Shown: positions 15,994 to 23,862, counted from the first letter of the stretch. The stretch: 64,000 nucleotides of DNA from Actinorhabdospora filicis (GCF_030269765.1 NZ_BSTX01000008.1:1-64000), one strand, 5' to 3'. The notes: generated from the letters alone by a model not told the origin. Translations and numbers: made by a program.

Positions 15994-16034
15994 TTGTGAC
16001 AGTCACGTCACAAAAATGCCAGATTTTGTCACAA
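15994..16034. promoter_or_regulatory. PaaX operator candidates
   Basis: A 20-bp palindrome TTGTGAC-agtcac-GTCACAA (15994-16013) begins 10 bp upstream of the paaX GTG. A second symmetric word TTGTCACAA follows at 16026-16034. The AT-rich setting suggests the paaX promoter overlaps them. Confidence 0.55.
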
Positions 16035-16198
16035 CCACGCCGGGGCGGTTTGGGTTTTGCGGCCCTCATCGGGGAAGATTATTCGTCGGTGGCATTCAGC
16101 GCCACTGGTCGTGCGCCCGCAGCCGCCCCCGGCGGTGGGTGGCGACGGCTTGTGAACGGCCCGCGGGCGACCGCGGCATTGGATCGAGGGGAGACAAC

Positions 16199-16369
16199 AT
16201 GGCGGCCATGAAGCCGCGGACGGGCGACGGTCCGCTGGAGGTCACCAAGGAAGGCCGCGGCATTGTCATGCGCGTTCCGCTCGAAGGCGGCGGCCGGCTC
16301 GTGCTGGAGATGACGCCGGATGAGGCCAACGACCTCGGCGAGGCCCTGAAGTCCGTCACCTCGGAGTGA
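16199..16369 (+). CDS. DUF3117 small conserved protein
   Basis: A 56-residue protein (MAAMKPRTGDGPLEVTKEG followed by a short beta-rich region ending in SVTSE) that is almost invariant in actinobacteria and corresponds to M. tuberculosis Rv1211. GAGGGGAGA stands just before the ATG. No function is known. In mycobacteria this gene follows tag closely; here an IS, paaG/paaX and other genes lie between. Confidence 0.9.
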   Translation: MAAMKPRTGDGPLEVTKEGRGIVMRVPLEGGGRLVLEMTPDEANDLGEALKSVTSE

Positions 16370-16407
16370 CGGCGGAAGTCCGAGTTCTCCCGGCCTTCGA
16401 CTTCGCG

Positions 16408-16443
16408 GCGGGATCCGGTTACCACCACGCGGCCGGATCCCGC
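16408..16443 (+). terminator. Inverted repeat after the DUF3117 gene
   Basis: Perfect 11-bp arms GCGGGATCCGG (16408-16418) and CCGGATCCCGC (16433-16443) with a 14-nt loop lie 38 bp after the DUF3117 stop. There is no U-tract. The remaining sequence to 16655 (leader of the protease gene) shows no gene. Confidence 0.5.
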
Positions 16444-16655
16444 TTCCGCCTCCCGCCCGGTATGGGCGTACCCGGCCGAGTTTGACAGCCCTGAATACGA
16501 TGGCCGCTCCGCATGCCAAGCTGGATCCGGACGTGCCGGAGCGACCAGGGCTTGGACGGTGAAGCGCGTGACGCCATGGCGGTGCACCGGCGTGCGCGCA
16601 GGCGACCGGAAGACGAACCGATCGCCGCACGATCTCCGATGGGGAGGAGCACGGC

Positions 16656-18002
16656 GTGACTGACGGCGTCAATCCGGCCGGGACCAATCCGGGCGGCCCG
16701 GTCTACGGGCAGCCCTACCCGGGCACACCGGGCTCACCGGTGTATCCGCCGGTCGCGGCCCCACTGTCGCCGCCGGCGCCACCACCCCCACCCGCCCCCA
16801 CCGGCGACTCGCCGTGGTGGGCGCAGAACGCGCAGAGCGATCCGTGGCGCGATCCGGGCGCCTCGGCGTCCGTCGTGCACACCGCGCCGCCCGCCGGTCC
16901 GCCCACGGACCCCGCGGCCGCGATGCCCGATTCGCCCCGGACGCCCGAGCCGCGCAAGAACGTCATGGGCCTGGTCTTCACCGTGGCCCTCATCACAGCA
17001 CTGCTCGCCGGCGGTCTCGGCGCGACCATCGGCGTCCTCGCCGCGCGCAATGGTCCCGGCACCACTTCCGGTGGCGCCCCGCCCGTGGACCGCCCCGTCG
17101 GCTCGGTGGCCGACGTCGTCCGTCAGGTCACGCCCTCCGTGGTGACGATCCTGATCAAGGGCAAGGAGGGCGAGGGCAACGGATCCGGCCTGGTCATCAG
17201 CGCCGACGGCTACATCATCACCAACAACCACGTGGCCAACCCCTCGGACCTGCACAACGTGAAGCTGACCGTGGTCTTCGCCGACGGCTCCAGCGAGCCC
17301 GCCGAGTTCAAGGGCAGCTCCAAGGAATCCGACATCGCCGTGGTCAAGGTGAACCGCTCCGGGCTCCAGCCGGTGACCTTCGGCGACTCCGAGCAGCTCG
17401 CCGTCGGCGACCCCGTGCTCGCCATCGGCGCGCCCCTCGGGCTGTCGGGGACCGTGACGCAGGGCATCATCAGCGCCCTCGACCGTCCCGTCGTCGCCGG
17501 TGAGGCCGACGAGTCCTCGGTCACCGCCGCCATCCAGACCGACGCGGCCATCAACCCCGGCAACTCCGGCGGGCCGCTGTTCGACGCGTCCGGCCGCGCC
17601 ATCGGCGTCAACGCCTCCATCGCCACCTTCGCCAACAGCGACGGCAAGGGCGGCAACATGGGCCTCGGCTTCTCGATCCCGATCAACCTCGCCAACCGCA
17701 TCGCGCAAGAGATCATCGCCGACGGCAAGCCGTCCCGCACCGTCATCGGCATCGAGACCTCCGACAACGGCAACGCGGCGGGCGTCAAGGTCAAGAACGT
17801 GGTCAACCCCGGCCCGGCGGCCACCGCCGGCATCGTCGCCGGCGACGTGATCACCACCTTCAACGGCCGCCACCTGACCAGCCCGGTGGACCTCGTGGCG
17901 CTCGTGCGCAAGTACGCGCCGAACACCGTCGTCCAGATCGGGTTCAAGCACGGCTCCGAGGACAAGCAGGTCGCGGTGACCCTCGCCGCCGATGGTGATT
18001 GA
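16656..18002 (+). CDS. HtrA-like membrane-anchored serine protease with PDZ domain
   Basis: A 448-residue S1C protease. A Pro-rich cytosolic N-terminus of about 100 residues precedes one membrane helix (about 104-126) and an extracytoplasmic trypsin-like domain. The catalytic triad is visible: His192 in TNNHVANP, Asp226 in SDIAVVKV, Ser304 in GNSGGPL. A C-terminal PDZ domain (about 355-440) contains AGIVAGDVITTFNGRHL. Such enzymes clear misfolded envelope proteins. The GTG start follows GGGGAGGAG. It is followed by tatB, as htrA-tatB (Rv1223-Rv1224) in M. tuberculosis, but sigE and rseA do not precede it here. Confidence 0.92.
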   Translation: MTDGVNPAGTNPGGPVYGQPYPGTPGSPVYPPVAAPLSPPAPPPPPAPTGDSPWWAQNAQSDPWRDPGASASVVHTAPPAGPPTDPAAAMPDSPRTPEPRKNVMGLVFTVALITALLAGGLGATIGVLAARNGPGTTSGGAPPVDRPVGSVADVVRQVTPSVVTILIKGKEGEGNGSGLVISADGYIITNNHVANPSDLHNVKLTVVFADGSSEPAEFKGSSKESDIAVVKVNRSGLQPVTFGDSEQLAVGDPVLAIGAPLGLSGTVTQGIISALDRPVVAGEADESSVTAAIQTDAAINPGNSGGPLFDASGRAIGVNASIATFANSDGKGGNMGLGFSIPINLANRIAQEIIADGKPSRTVIGIETSDNGNAAGVKVKNVVNPGPAATAGIVAGDVITTFNGRHLTSPVDLVALVRKYAPNTVVQIGFKHGSEDKQVAVTLAADGD

Positions 18003-18076
18003 TCCCCACGGGCATTGCCGCCCCGCCGAGGTGCTGAGTAGGCTTCGGCGGGGCGACATCGTTTAGGGAGCTGTAC

Positions 18077-18538
18077 ATGTTCGAGAACCTCGGCTGGCCG
18101 GAGATCCTGGCCCTGCTCCTGATCGCCCTTTTCGTCCTCGGCCCGGAGCGTCTGCCCAAGATCCTGGCCGACATCGGCCGGTTCATCCGCAAGATCCGGA
18201 CCATGGCCTCCTCGGCCACCGCGGACCTGAACAAGGACCTCGGCACGAACCTGGACATCACCGACCTGAACCCCAAGACCTTCATCCGCAAGCACGTGCT
18301 GTCGGAGGAGGACGAGGAGACCCTGAAGAAGCCGCTGATGGCGGCCTTCGAGGACCTCAAGCGCGACACCGAGGGCGTGCGCGGCACCCTGAAGGACACC
18401 GCCGACGGCATCACCCGCACCAACGGCTCCTCCGCCGCGGCGGCCACCGGGGCCTCGGCTTCGGCGGCGTCGACGTCGGCCGCGGAGAACACGGTGGAGA
18501 CGACCGCGCGCAGGCGCTTCGACGACGACGCGACCTGA
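18077..18538 (+). CDS. tatB: Sec-independent translocase TatB
   Basis: A 153-residue TatA/B-family protein. One N-terminal helix (residues 8-24, PEILALLLIALFVLGPE with the conserved Glu at 8-9 and the GPERLP hinge) is followed by a long amphipathic helix and a disordered Ala/Thr tail. The FENLGWPE start and the length fit TatB rather than TatA. It is part of the twin-arginine export pathway; a Tat-type cargo (multicopper oxidase) is encoded later in this window. It stands 74 bp after the HtrA-like protease. Confidence 0.9.
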   Translation: MFENLGWPEILALLLIALFVLGPERLPKILADIGRFIRKIRTMASSATADLNKDLGTNLDITDLNPKTFIRKHVLSEEDEETLKKPLMAAFEDLKRDTEGVRGTLKDTADGITRTNGSSAAAATGASASAASTSAAENTVETTARRRFDDDAT

Positions 18539-18679
18539 GCTGGCCTGAGCGCGCGCGGTTGTGAGACGGCGTTGGGGCGCCGGGTTGGACGGCGAGCCGA
18601 GACTGCCGAGACCGCCGGGGCAGTGGGCAACTGGCAGCCTGGGGACGGGGTGGCCTGGCCGCTGGGAGCGGGCGTGACC

Positions 18680-18900
18680 TCGGGTCGGCCGGGGCGGACC
18701 GCCGGGCCACTGGGGCGCCGAGCGGGGGCGCGGGTTCGCCGGGCGGGACGACCGTCCGGCCATTGAGCGGCCAAGCACGGACGCGACACCGGATTCACCG
18801 GGCGGGACCGTCCGGCCATCAGGCGGCTGGGTATGGCCGCGGCTTCGGGTACGCCGGGCCGGACTGCCGAGCACGGGCGCGGCCCCGGGGCGCCTGAGCA
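18680..18900. repeat. Decayed tandem repeat, unit about 55 bp
   Basis: Several imperfect units share CCGGGCGGGAC-CCGTCCGGCCAT followed by GGC-GCGG and a GGTTCG/GGGTAC end. Clear units begin near 18679, 18737, 18799 and 18855. No frame has convincing codon structure, and the stretch from the tatB stop to 19015 shows no gene. Confidence 0.45.
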
Positions 18901-19014
18901 GGAGAAGGCGGAGCCGTCGCATCCGGGGACTGCCGAGTGCAGGTACGGCCCCAGCCCCGCCGGTGCGGGCCGCCGAACTACCGGACGCATGAGTCGCTGA
19001 ACCGGACTGTTTCG

Positions 19015-19164
19015 GTGATGTTACGAGTTGTCCACATTCAGTAGGTTATCCACAGGTTGTGGACTCATCCATTTGGCACCCTTCGCGCGCGGCCGGTTAC
19101 GTTCGCCCCAGCGGGGCGGGCTCTGGGCCCCCACCGAAAAGAGGTGCGATCGCGCGAGCCCGGA
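19015..19164. repeat. Dispersed intergenic repeat, copy B (with DnaA-box-like words)
   Basis: This is the second copy of the element at 14165-14312. Here both words are perfect boxes: TTGTCCACA (19028-19036) and TTATCCACA (19046-19054), with a degenerate inverted third (TGTGGACTC) nearby. The core from GTTCGCCCC to CCGAA is the best conserved part. It sits between tatB and the YnfA-family gene. Confidence 0.6.
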
Positions 19165-19219
19165 CGCGCGGCAATGGCGAGCCGCGCCCGAGGGTGCGGG
19201 CACGGCGAGTCGACTGGTC

Positions 19220-19261
19220 GGCACCGGCACCGGCGCCGGCATTGGCACTGGCACCGGCACC
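19220..19261. repeat. GGCACC-type hexamer array
   Basis: Seven consecutive 6-bp units, mostly GGCACC with GGCGCC, GGCATT and GGCACT variants. It is an imperfect microsatellite in the gap before the YnfA-family gene. Confidence 0.75.
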
Positions 19262-19298
19262 TCGCCCGGGGCGAGGGGGCAGGGCAGCCCGGGGCCAA

Positions 19299-19434
19299 GG
19301 GCGGGCCGGGTTGCCCCAAGGCCAAGGGCGGGCCGGGTTGCCCCAAGGCCAAGGGCGGGCCGGGTTGCCCCAAGGCCAAGGGCGGGCCGGGTTGCCCCAA
19401 GGCCAAAGGCACGCCGGGTTGTCCCCAGCGCCAA
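19299..19434. repeat. 27-bp minisatellite, four perfect units plus a diverged fifth
   Basis: The 27-bp unit beginning GGGCGGGCCGGGTTGCCCC and ending AAGGCCAA is repeated without change at 19299-19325, 19326-19352, 19353-19379 and 19380-19406. A diverged copy follows at 19407-19434. Because 27 is a multiple of three, it reads open in several frames (for example as a 9-residue GGPGCPKAK repeat), but no start, Shine-Dalgarno or domain supports translation. There are no spacers, so it is not a CRISPR array. Confidence 0.9.
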
Positions 19435-19525
19435 GGCCACGCCGGGTGGGATGCGGGGCACGGCGGGTCGAGCCCGGGTGCGAGCACCCGGTGGGTCCGC
19501 TGATCAGCACCGATACCCTCGCCCG

Positions 19526-19858
19526 GTGACCGTTCTGCGCTCCCTGCTGCTGTTCGTGCTGGCCGCGTTCGCCGAGATCGGCGGCGCCTGGCTCATCTGG
19601 CAGGGCTGGCGCGAGCACCGGGGAGCCCTGTGGATCGCCGGGGGAGTCCTCGCGCTCGGCGCCTACGGCTTCGTCGCCGCCTTCCAGCCCGACGCGAACT
19701 TCGGCCGCATCCTGGCCGCCTACGGAGGCATCTTCGTGGCGGGCTCGCTGGCCTGGGGGATGGTCGTGGACAAGTTCACGCCCGACCGCTGGGACGCGAT
19801 CGGCGCGGCGATCTGCCTGCTCGGGGTGGCGGTGATCATGTACGCGCCGCGTACCTAG
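19526..19858 (+). CDS. YnfA family (UPF0060) membrane protein
   Basis: A 110-residue protein with four membrane helices, beginning VTVLRSLLLFVLAAFAEIGGAWLIWQGWREH and containing the family segments RILAAYGGIFVAGSLAWG and DRWDAIGAAICLLGVAVIMY. Related to the small multidrug resistance fold; the transported substrate is unknown. The GTG at 19526 starts the recognised family; the same frame is open upstream through the minisatellite, which is chance. Confidence 0.9.
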   Translation: MTVLRSLLLFVLAAFAEIGGAWLIWQGWREHRGALWIAGGVLALGAYGFVAAFQPDANFGRILAAYGGIFVAGSLAWGMVVDKFTPDRWDAIGAAICLLGVAVIMYAPRT

Positions 19859-19889
19859 GACTCTGTCGCACCGCGTACCTGAAGATCAG

Positions 19890-19910
19890 TTATCCACAGC
19901 CTGTGGATAA
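19890..19910. promoter_or_regulatory. Perfect palindrome of two DnaA boxes
   Basis: TTATCCACAG-C-CTGTGGATAA is a 21-bp perfect inverted repeat. Each arm is the consensus DnaA box TTATCCACA. It lies between the convergent ends of the YnfA-family gene and mrp, directly before a terminator hairpin. Confidence 0.6.
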
Positions 19911-19912
19911 GC

Positions 19913-19939
19913 GAAAGGGCCCCCACCGGAGGCCCTTTC
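19913..19939. terminator. Bidirectional terminator between ynfA-like gene and mrp
   Basis: A 9-bp perfect stem GAAAGGGCC / GGCCCTTTC with a 9-nt loop, A/T-rich at its outer end so that each strand reads out through CTTTC. It separates two convergent genes. The sequence 19945-20020 after it is a short array of GTCTCCNGC-like units with no gene. Confidence 0.7.
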
Positions 19940-20030
19940 ACCGTCACGCCTTCTGTCTCTGTCTCCGGCTGTCTCCCGCTGTCTCCAGCCGTCTCCCGCG
20001 ATCTCCCGCGGTCCCCGCCATCCCCTGCGG

Positions 20031-21179
20031 TCAGCCCCGCCCGGGTCCGTTCAGCAGCCCCAGCGGCTTGCCCGCCAGGCTCTCCTTGCGGACCGCCAGG
20101 CGGTCGGCGACCGCGTTCAGCGCGCGGGCGGCGGGGGTCTCGGGGTCGCGCAGGACGAGCGGTACTCCGGCGTCCCCGGCTTCGCGGAGCTTCGGCTCCA
20201 GCGGGATCTGCCCGAGCAGCGGCACGGTCGCGCCGGTGATGCGGGTGAGGGCCTCGGAGACCGCTTCGCCGCCTCCGGCGCCGAAGATCTCCATGCGCTC
20301 GCCGTTCTCCAGTTCGAGCCAGGACATGTTCTCCACGACGCCGGCGAGGCGCTGGTGGGTCTGCATGGCGATGGCGCCGGCGCGTTCGGCGACCTCGGCG
20401 GCGGCCATCTGGGGGGTGGTGACGACGAGGAGCTCGGCGCCGGGGAGGAGCTGGGCGACCGAGATCGCGATGTCGCCGGTGCCGGGGGGCAGGTCCAGGA
20501 GCAGGACGTCGAGGTCGCCCCAGTAGACGTCGGCGAGGAACTGCTGGAGCGCGCGGTGCAGCATCGGCCCGCGCCACACGACGGCGGCGTTGCCCTGGGT
20601 GAACATGCCGATCGAGATGACCTTCACGCCGTTGGCCTGGGGCGGCATGATCATGTCCTCGACCTGGGTGGGCCGGTCCTCGGTGCCGAGCATGCGGGGC
20701 ACGGAGTGCCCGTAGATGTCGGCGTCGACGACGCCGACCTGCAGGCCGCGGGCGGCGAGCGCGGCGGCGAGGTTGACGGTGACCGAGGACTTGCCGACGC
20801 CGCCCTTGCCGGAGGCGACGGCGTAGACGCGGGTGCGGGAGCCGGGCTGCGCGAAGGGGATGACCGGCTCGGCGCGGCCGGGGCCGCGGAGGGTGGTCTG
20901 GAGGTCCTTGCGCTGCTGGTCGGACATGACGCCGAACTCGATGCTCACGCCGGTCACGCCGGCGACGGCGCCGACGGCGGCGGTGACGTCGCGCTGGAGC
21001 TTGTCGCGCATGGGGCATCCGGCGATGGTCAGCAGGATCGTGACGGCCACCTGGCCGTCTTCGACGCGCACCGAGTCGACCATGCCGAGGTCGGTGATGG
21101 GCCGGCGGATCTCGGGGTCGTCGACGGTGGCGAGCGCGGCCCGGATGGCGTCTTCGATCGTGGTGCTGGGAGCGGACAT
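20031..21179 (-). CDS. mrp: Mrp/NBP35-type ATP-binding protein
   Basis: A 382-residue P-loop ATPase implicated in iron-sulfur cluster handling. The N-terminal MIP18/DUF59 domain (about 5-85, with the Cys in TIAGCPMRDKL) precedes a deviant Walker A (SGKGGVGKSS), the switch region VVDADIYGHS and LLLDLPPGTGD. The usual CxxC after VENMSW is absent: the segment reads LELENGERMEIFG, a form I recall from other actinobacterial Mrp proteins. The ATG at 21179 is used; a GTG lies at 21188. Position matches M. tuberculosis Rv1229c. Confidence 0.92.
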   Translation of the reverse strand: MSAPSTTIEDAIRAALATVDDPEIRRPITDLGMVDSVRVEDGQVAVTILLTIAGCPMRDKLQRDVTAAVGAVAGVTGVSIEFGVMSDQQRKDLQTTLRGPGRAEPVIPFAQPGSRTRVYAVASGKGGVGKSSVTVNLAAALAARGLQVGVVDADIYGHSVPRMLGTEDRPTQVEDMIMPPQANGVKVISIGMFTQGNAAVVWRGPMLHRALQQFLADVYWGDLDVLLLDLPPGTGDIAISVAQLLPGAELLVVTTPQMAAAEVAERAGAIAMQTHQRLAGVVENMSWLELENGERMEIFGAGGGEAVSEALTRITGATVPLLGQIPLEPKLREAGDAGVPLVLRDPETPAARALNAVADRLAVRKESLAGKPLGLLNGPGRG

Positions 21180-21200
21180 GGCGTCCACTCTACGTCCGGA

Positions 21201-21929
21201 TCAACCCTGGACGTCCCCTCCGGGGGCCGGAGGTGACGGACTCGACGGGGACGGCGAGGACGGCGTCGGCGAGGGCGACGACGAGGAGGCCGAGGGGGTC
21301 GGTGAGGGGCTGGTCGGGTCGGGTGTGGGCTCGGTCGGGTCGTCGGTGGGTTCGACGGGTTCCTGGGTGTGCGGCTTGTCCTGGGTGGGCGGGGTGTGGT
21401 TGAGGCTGGTGCCGGTGCCGTCGTTCTTGCCGAAGAGGCCGGAGAGGGGGTGCCCGAGGAGGGCTTCGGCGATGGTGACGAGGCCGAAGGTCATGACGCA
21501 GACGATGGCGGCGGTGGCCGCGATGGTCTTCCAGGGTTTGCGGGCGGGCTTCTTCGGGGTGGGGACGGGCGCGCCGACGGTGGCGCGGCCGATGGGGCGC
21601 GGGTCGCGCAACTCGACCACGCGGGTGGTCTCGGGTTCGCTTTCGACGACCTCGGTGGGCGGTGCGCCGTCGACGCGGGTGGCGTCGATGCCGAAGTGCT
21701 TGCCGAGGGGTTTGAGCTTCTCCTTGGTGTGCCGCATCGAGGCGAGGTAGATGGCGCTGCCGACGGTGCTGATGACGCTGGCGAGGACGGCGCCGATGAT
21801 GGTCCCGGCGACGCCGAGGGCGGAGGCGGCGACCGTCGCGGTCACCGCCGCGGCCGTGGCGGCCGCGACCTGGAGCCCATTGAGCTCGATGCGGCCTCTC
21901 GGCTTGGGGGTCTCGTCCTCGTCGGTCAT
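21201..21929 (-). CDS. Hypothetical membrane protein with Ser/Pro-rich tail
   Basis: A 242-residue protein. An N-terminal region with small-residue hydrophobic stretch (LQVAAATAAAVTATVAASALGVAGTIIGAVLASVISTVGSAIYL, about 19-62) precedes a charged linker. A second helix at about 132-153 is followed by a 70-residue low-complexity Pro/Ser/Thr tail that should lie outside the cell. The pattern suggests an envelope protein with an extracellular stalk. Family not recognised. It lies 12 bp upstream of the mrp start codon region on the same strand. Confidence 0.65.
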   Translation of the reverse strand: MTDEDETPKPRGRIELNGLQVAAATAAAVTATVAASALGVAGTIIGAVLASVISTVGSAIYLASMRHTKEKLKPLGKHFGIDATRVDGAPPTEVVESEPETTRVVELRDPRPIGRATVGAPVPTPKKPARKPWKTIAATAAIVCVMTFGLVTIAEALLGHPLSGLFGKNDGTGTSLNHTPPTQDKPHTQEPVEPTDDPTEPTPDPTSPSPTPSASSSSPSPTPSSPSPSSPSPPAPGGDVQG

Positions 21930-22046
21930 GGCACCTCCGGTCGGCGGGCGAAGTTTCCAGCCTGCATAACCGGGGCGGGGGCTGCCCAGTCCTTGTGAGG
22001 GTCCTCACCGAGGGTGAGGGAGTGACGTCGGTGGGGCGCGGAGCGG

Positions 22047-22538
22047 CTACCGCTTCTCGTACCGCTCGTGCTTGTCGGGCTTCTCGTCGAGCAGCCGGTT
22101 GAGTTCGCCGCGCACGAAGTCGCGGGTGGCGACCTCGCCGAGGGCGATGCGGAGGGCGGCGATCTCGCGGGCGAGGAACTCGGTGTCGGCCTTGGACGCC
22201 TCGGAGCGGCGGCGGTCGGCCTCGATCTGGATGCGGTCCCGGTCGGCCTGGCGGTTCTGCGCGAGCAGGATCAGCGGGGCGGCGTAGGAGGCCTGGGTGC
22301 TGAAGAAGAGGTTCAGCAGGATGAACGGGTAGGGGTCCCAGCGCAGCCCGAACAGGCCGATGAGGTTGACGAGGATCCACAGGATGACGAAGAGCGTCAT
22401 GTAGACCAGGAACGACGCGGTGCCCATGAACCTGGCGAAGCGCTCGGCGAAGGCGCCGAAGGCGTCGGCGCTGAACCGGGGGAGGCGGATGCGGCCGGGG
22501 ACTCTCGGTTCGGACAGGTTGCGCGCGTCGTCAGTCAT
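22047..22538 (-). CDS. DUF1003 membrane protein
   Basis: A 163-residue DUF1003 protein with two membrane helices around residues 36-58 and 65-85 and the typical sequence GTASFLVYMTLFVILWILVNL followed by WDPYPFILLNLFFSTQASYAAPLILLAQNRQADRDR. A C-terminal coiled-coil-like helix follows. Its start overlaps the end of the MgtE-N/CBS gene by 8 bp, so the two are coupled; the same pair occurs near mrp in mycobacteria. Function unknown, with a proposed link to magnesium or membrane homeostasis from the neighbour. Confidence 0.88.
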   Translation of the reverse strand: MTDDARNLSEPRVPGRIRLPRFSADAFGAFAERFARFMGTASFLVYMTLFVILWILVNLIGLFGLRWDPYPFILLNLFFSTQASYAAPLILLAQNRQADRDRIQIEADRRRSEASKADTEFLAREIAALRIALGEVATRDFVRGELNRLLDEKPDKHERYEKR

Positions 22539-23781
22539 GGGGCTGGTCCCGCCAGTCGGTGGGGAGGAGGTGGTCGAGCACGTCGTCGACGGTGACGGCG
22601 CCGACGAGGCGCCCGGCCTCCACGACGGGGAGCGCGACCAGGTCGTAGGTGGCCATCTTGCGGGTGATCTTGGCGAGGTCGTCGGCCGGGTCGAGGGGGT
22701 CGATGTCGCGGTCGACGATGGACCCGATCAGGTCGGCGGGCGGTTCGCGCAGGAGCCGCTGGAAATGGACGATGCCCAGGTAGCGCCCGGTCGGGGTGAG
22801 CGAGGGCGGGCGGGTCACGAAGATCTGCGCGGCGATGGCCGGTGAGTTGCGGCGGTCCCGGATCAGCGCCAGCGCCTCGGCGATGGTGGTGTCGGGGGGC
22901 AGGATGATCGGCTCGGAGGTCATCATGCCGCCGGCGGTGCCCGCGACGTACTTGAGGAGCTGCCGGACGGGGCTGGCCTCCTCGGGCTCCATCAGGTCCA
23001 GCAGTTCGGCCTGCTCGCTGGAGGGCAGCTCGGCCAGCAGGTCGGCGGCGTCGTCGGGTTCCATTTCCTCCAGGACGTCGGCGGCCCGGTCGCGGTCGAG
23101 GGCGGCGATGATGTCGACCTGGTCGTGCTCGGGCAGTTCCTCCATGACGTCGGCCAGGCGCGTGTCCTCCAGCGCGGCGGCCAGCTCGACGCGGCGGCGC
23201 TTGGGGAGGTCCAGCATCATCGTGGCCACGTCGGCCGAGCGCATCCCCTCCACGATGGACAGCAGGCCCTCGGTGCCCTGCGCGGTGGGGACGGTGACCA
23301 GCCCGCGGACCTCGTCCCAGTCGAACTGGTTGACGTGCGAGCGGCCCAGGCGCCCGCCGCGCTCGCGGACGGCGATGCGCGCCAGTTCCCAGTCGCCGGT
23401 GGCCTTCACCGGGCACATCGCGATGTCGGTGACCTCGCCGAGGCGCTCGGGCTCGCCGGGTTCGGTGATGACGCTGACGCGGCGGTCGAGGAGCTCGCCG
23501 AGGACGAGGACCTCACCGGCGCGGGCCTCGAACTTGCGCAGGTTCAGCTGCCCGGTGGACAGTTCGACGCCACCGCCGCCGATGTTGATCACGCGTCCCA
23601 TGGGGATGAAGATGCGCCGCCAGGCGCCGATCTCGGCGACCACGCCCAGGACGCGCGGAGCCAGCGTCCCCGGCCGTGGGCGGGTGACGGCGTCGCGGAC
23701 GCGCCCGACCTGGTCCCCGTTGGGGTCGAAGATGGGAGTGCCGGCCAGCCGGGCCAGATAGACGAGCGTGGACGAGCTCAC
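22531..23781 (-). CDS. MgtE N-domain and CBS-domain protein without transport domain
   Basis: A 416-residue soluble protein. It has an N-terminal PRC-barrel-like region (about 10-80), a second such module, an MgtE intracellular superhelical domain (VATMMLDLPKRRRVELAAALEDTRLADVMEELPEHDQ..., about 200-290) and two CBS motifs (about 295-405). The membrane channel domain of MgtE is absent, as in M. tuberculosis Rv1232c. It may sense Mg2+ or nucleotides for the adjacent DUF1003 protein (inference). The GTG at 23781 is fixed by a GGGAGG Shine-Dalgarno 3-9 nt upstream; longer readings of this frame are chance. Confidence 0.88.
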   Translation of the reverse strand: MSSSTLVYLARLAGTPIFDPNGDQVGRVRDAVTRPRPGTLAPRVLGVVAEIGAWRRIFIPMGRVINIGGGGVELSTGQLNLRKFEARAGEVLVLGELLDRRVSVITEPGEPERLGEVTDIAMCPVKATGDWELARIAVRERGGRLGRSHVNQFDWDEVRGLVTVPTAQGTEGLLSIVEGMRSADVATMMLDLPKRRRVELAAALEDTRLADVMEELPEHDQVDIIAALDRDRAADVLEEMEPDDAADLLAELPSSEQAELLDLMEPEEASPVRQLLKYVAGTAGGMMTSEPIILPPDTTIAEALALIRDRRNSPAIAAQIFVTRPPSLTPTGRYLGIVHFQRLLREPPADLIGSIVDRDIDPLDPADDLAKITRKMATYDLVALPVVEAGRLVGAVTVDDVLDHLLPTDWRDQPHD

Positions 23782-23862
23782 GCGCCTCCCTCCCTTGCGG
23801 TCATGGGGGCAGCGTATCCGCTGCGGGTGCCGCCGCGTCGGGGTCTGCCGTAGGCTCCGGGA

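Noticed and set aside
16482..16501. TTGACA and TACGAT upstream of the HtrA-like gene as a promoter
   Set aside because: The spacing is only 8 bp, too short for a sigma-70 type promoter.
19299..19434. Possible CRISPR array
   Set aside because: Units are directly adjacent without spacers, and no cas genes are in the window.
19028..19525. Long readings through the minisatellite giving collagen-like or PRPRAGRVA repeats fused to the YnfA protein
   Set aside because: The repeat length is a multiple of three, so several frames stay open by default; there is no ribosome site, and the YnfA family begins at its own GTG at 19526.
19015..19910. Replication origin suggested by DnaA boxes
   Set aside because: Only a few boxes, no AT-rich unwinding element, and no dnaA, dnaN or parAB nearby; better explained as repeat elements or titration sites.
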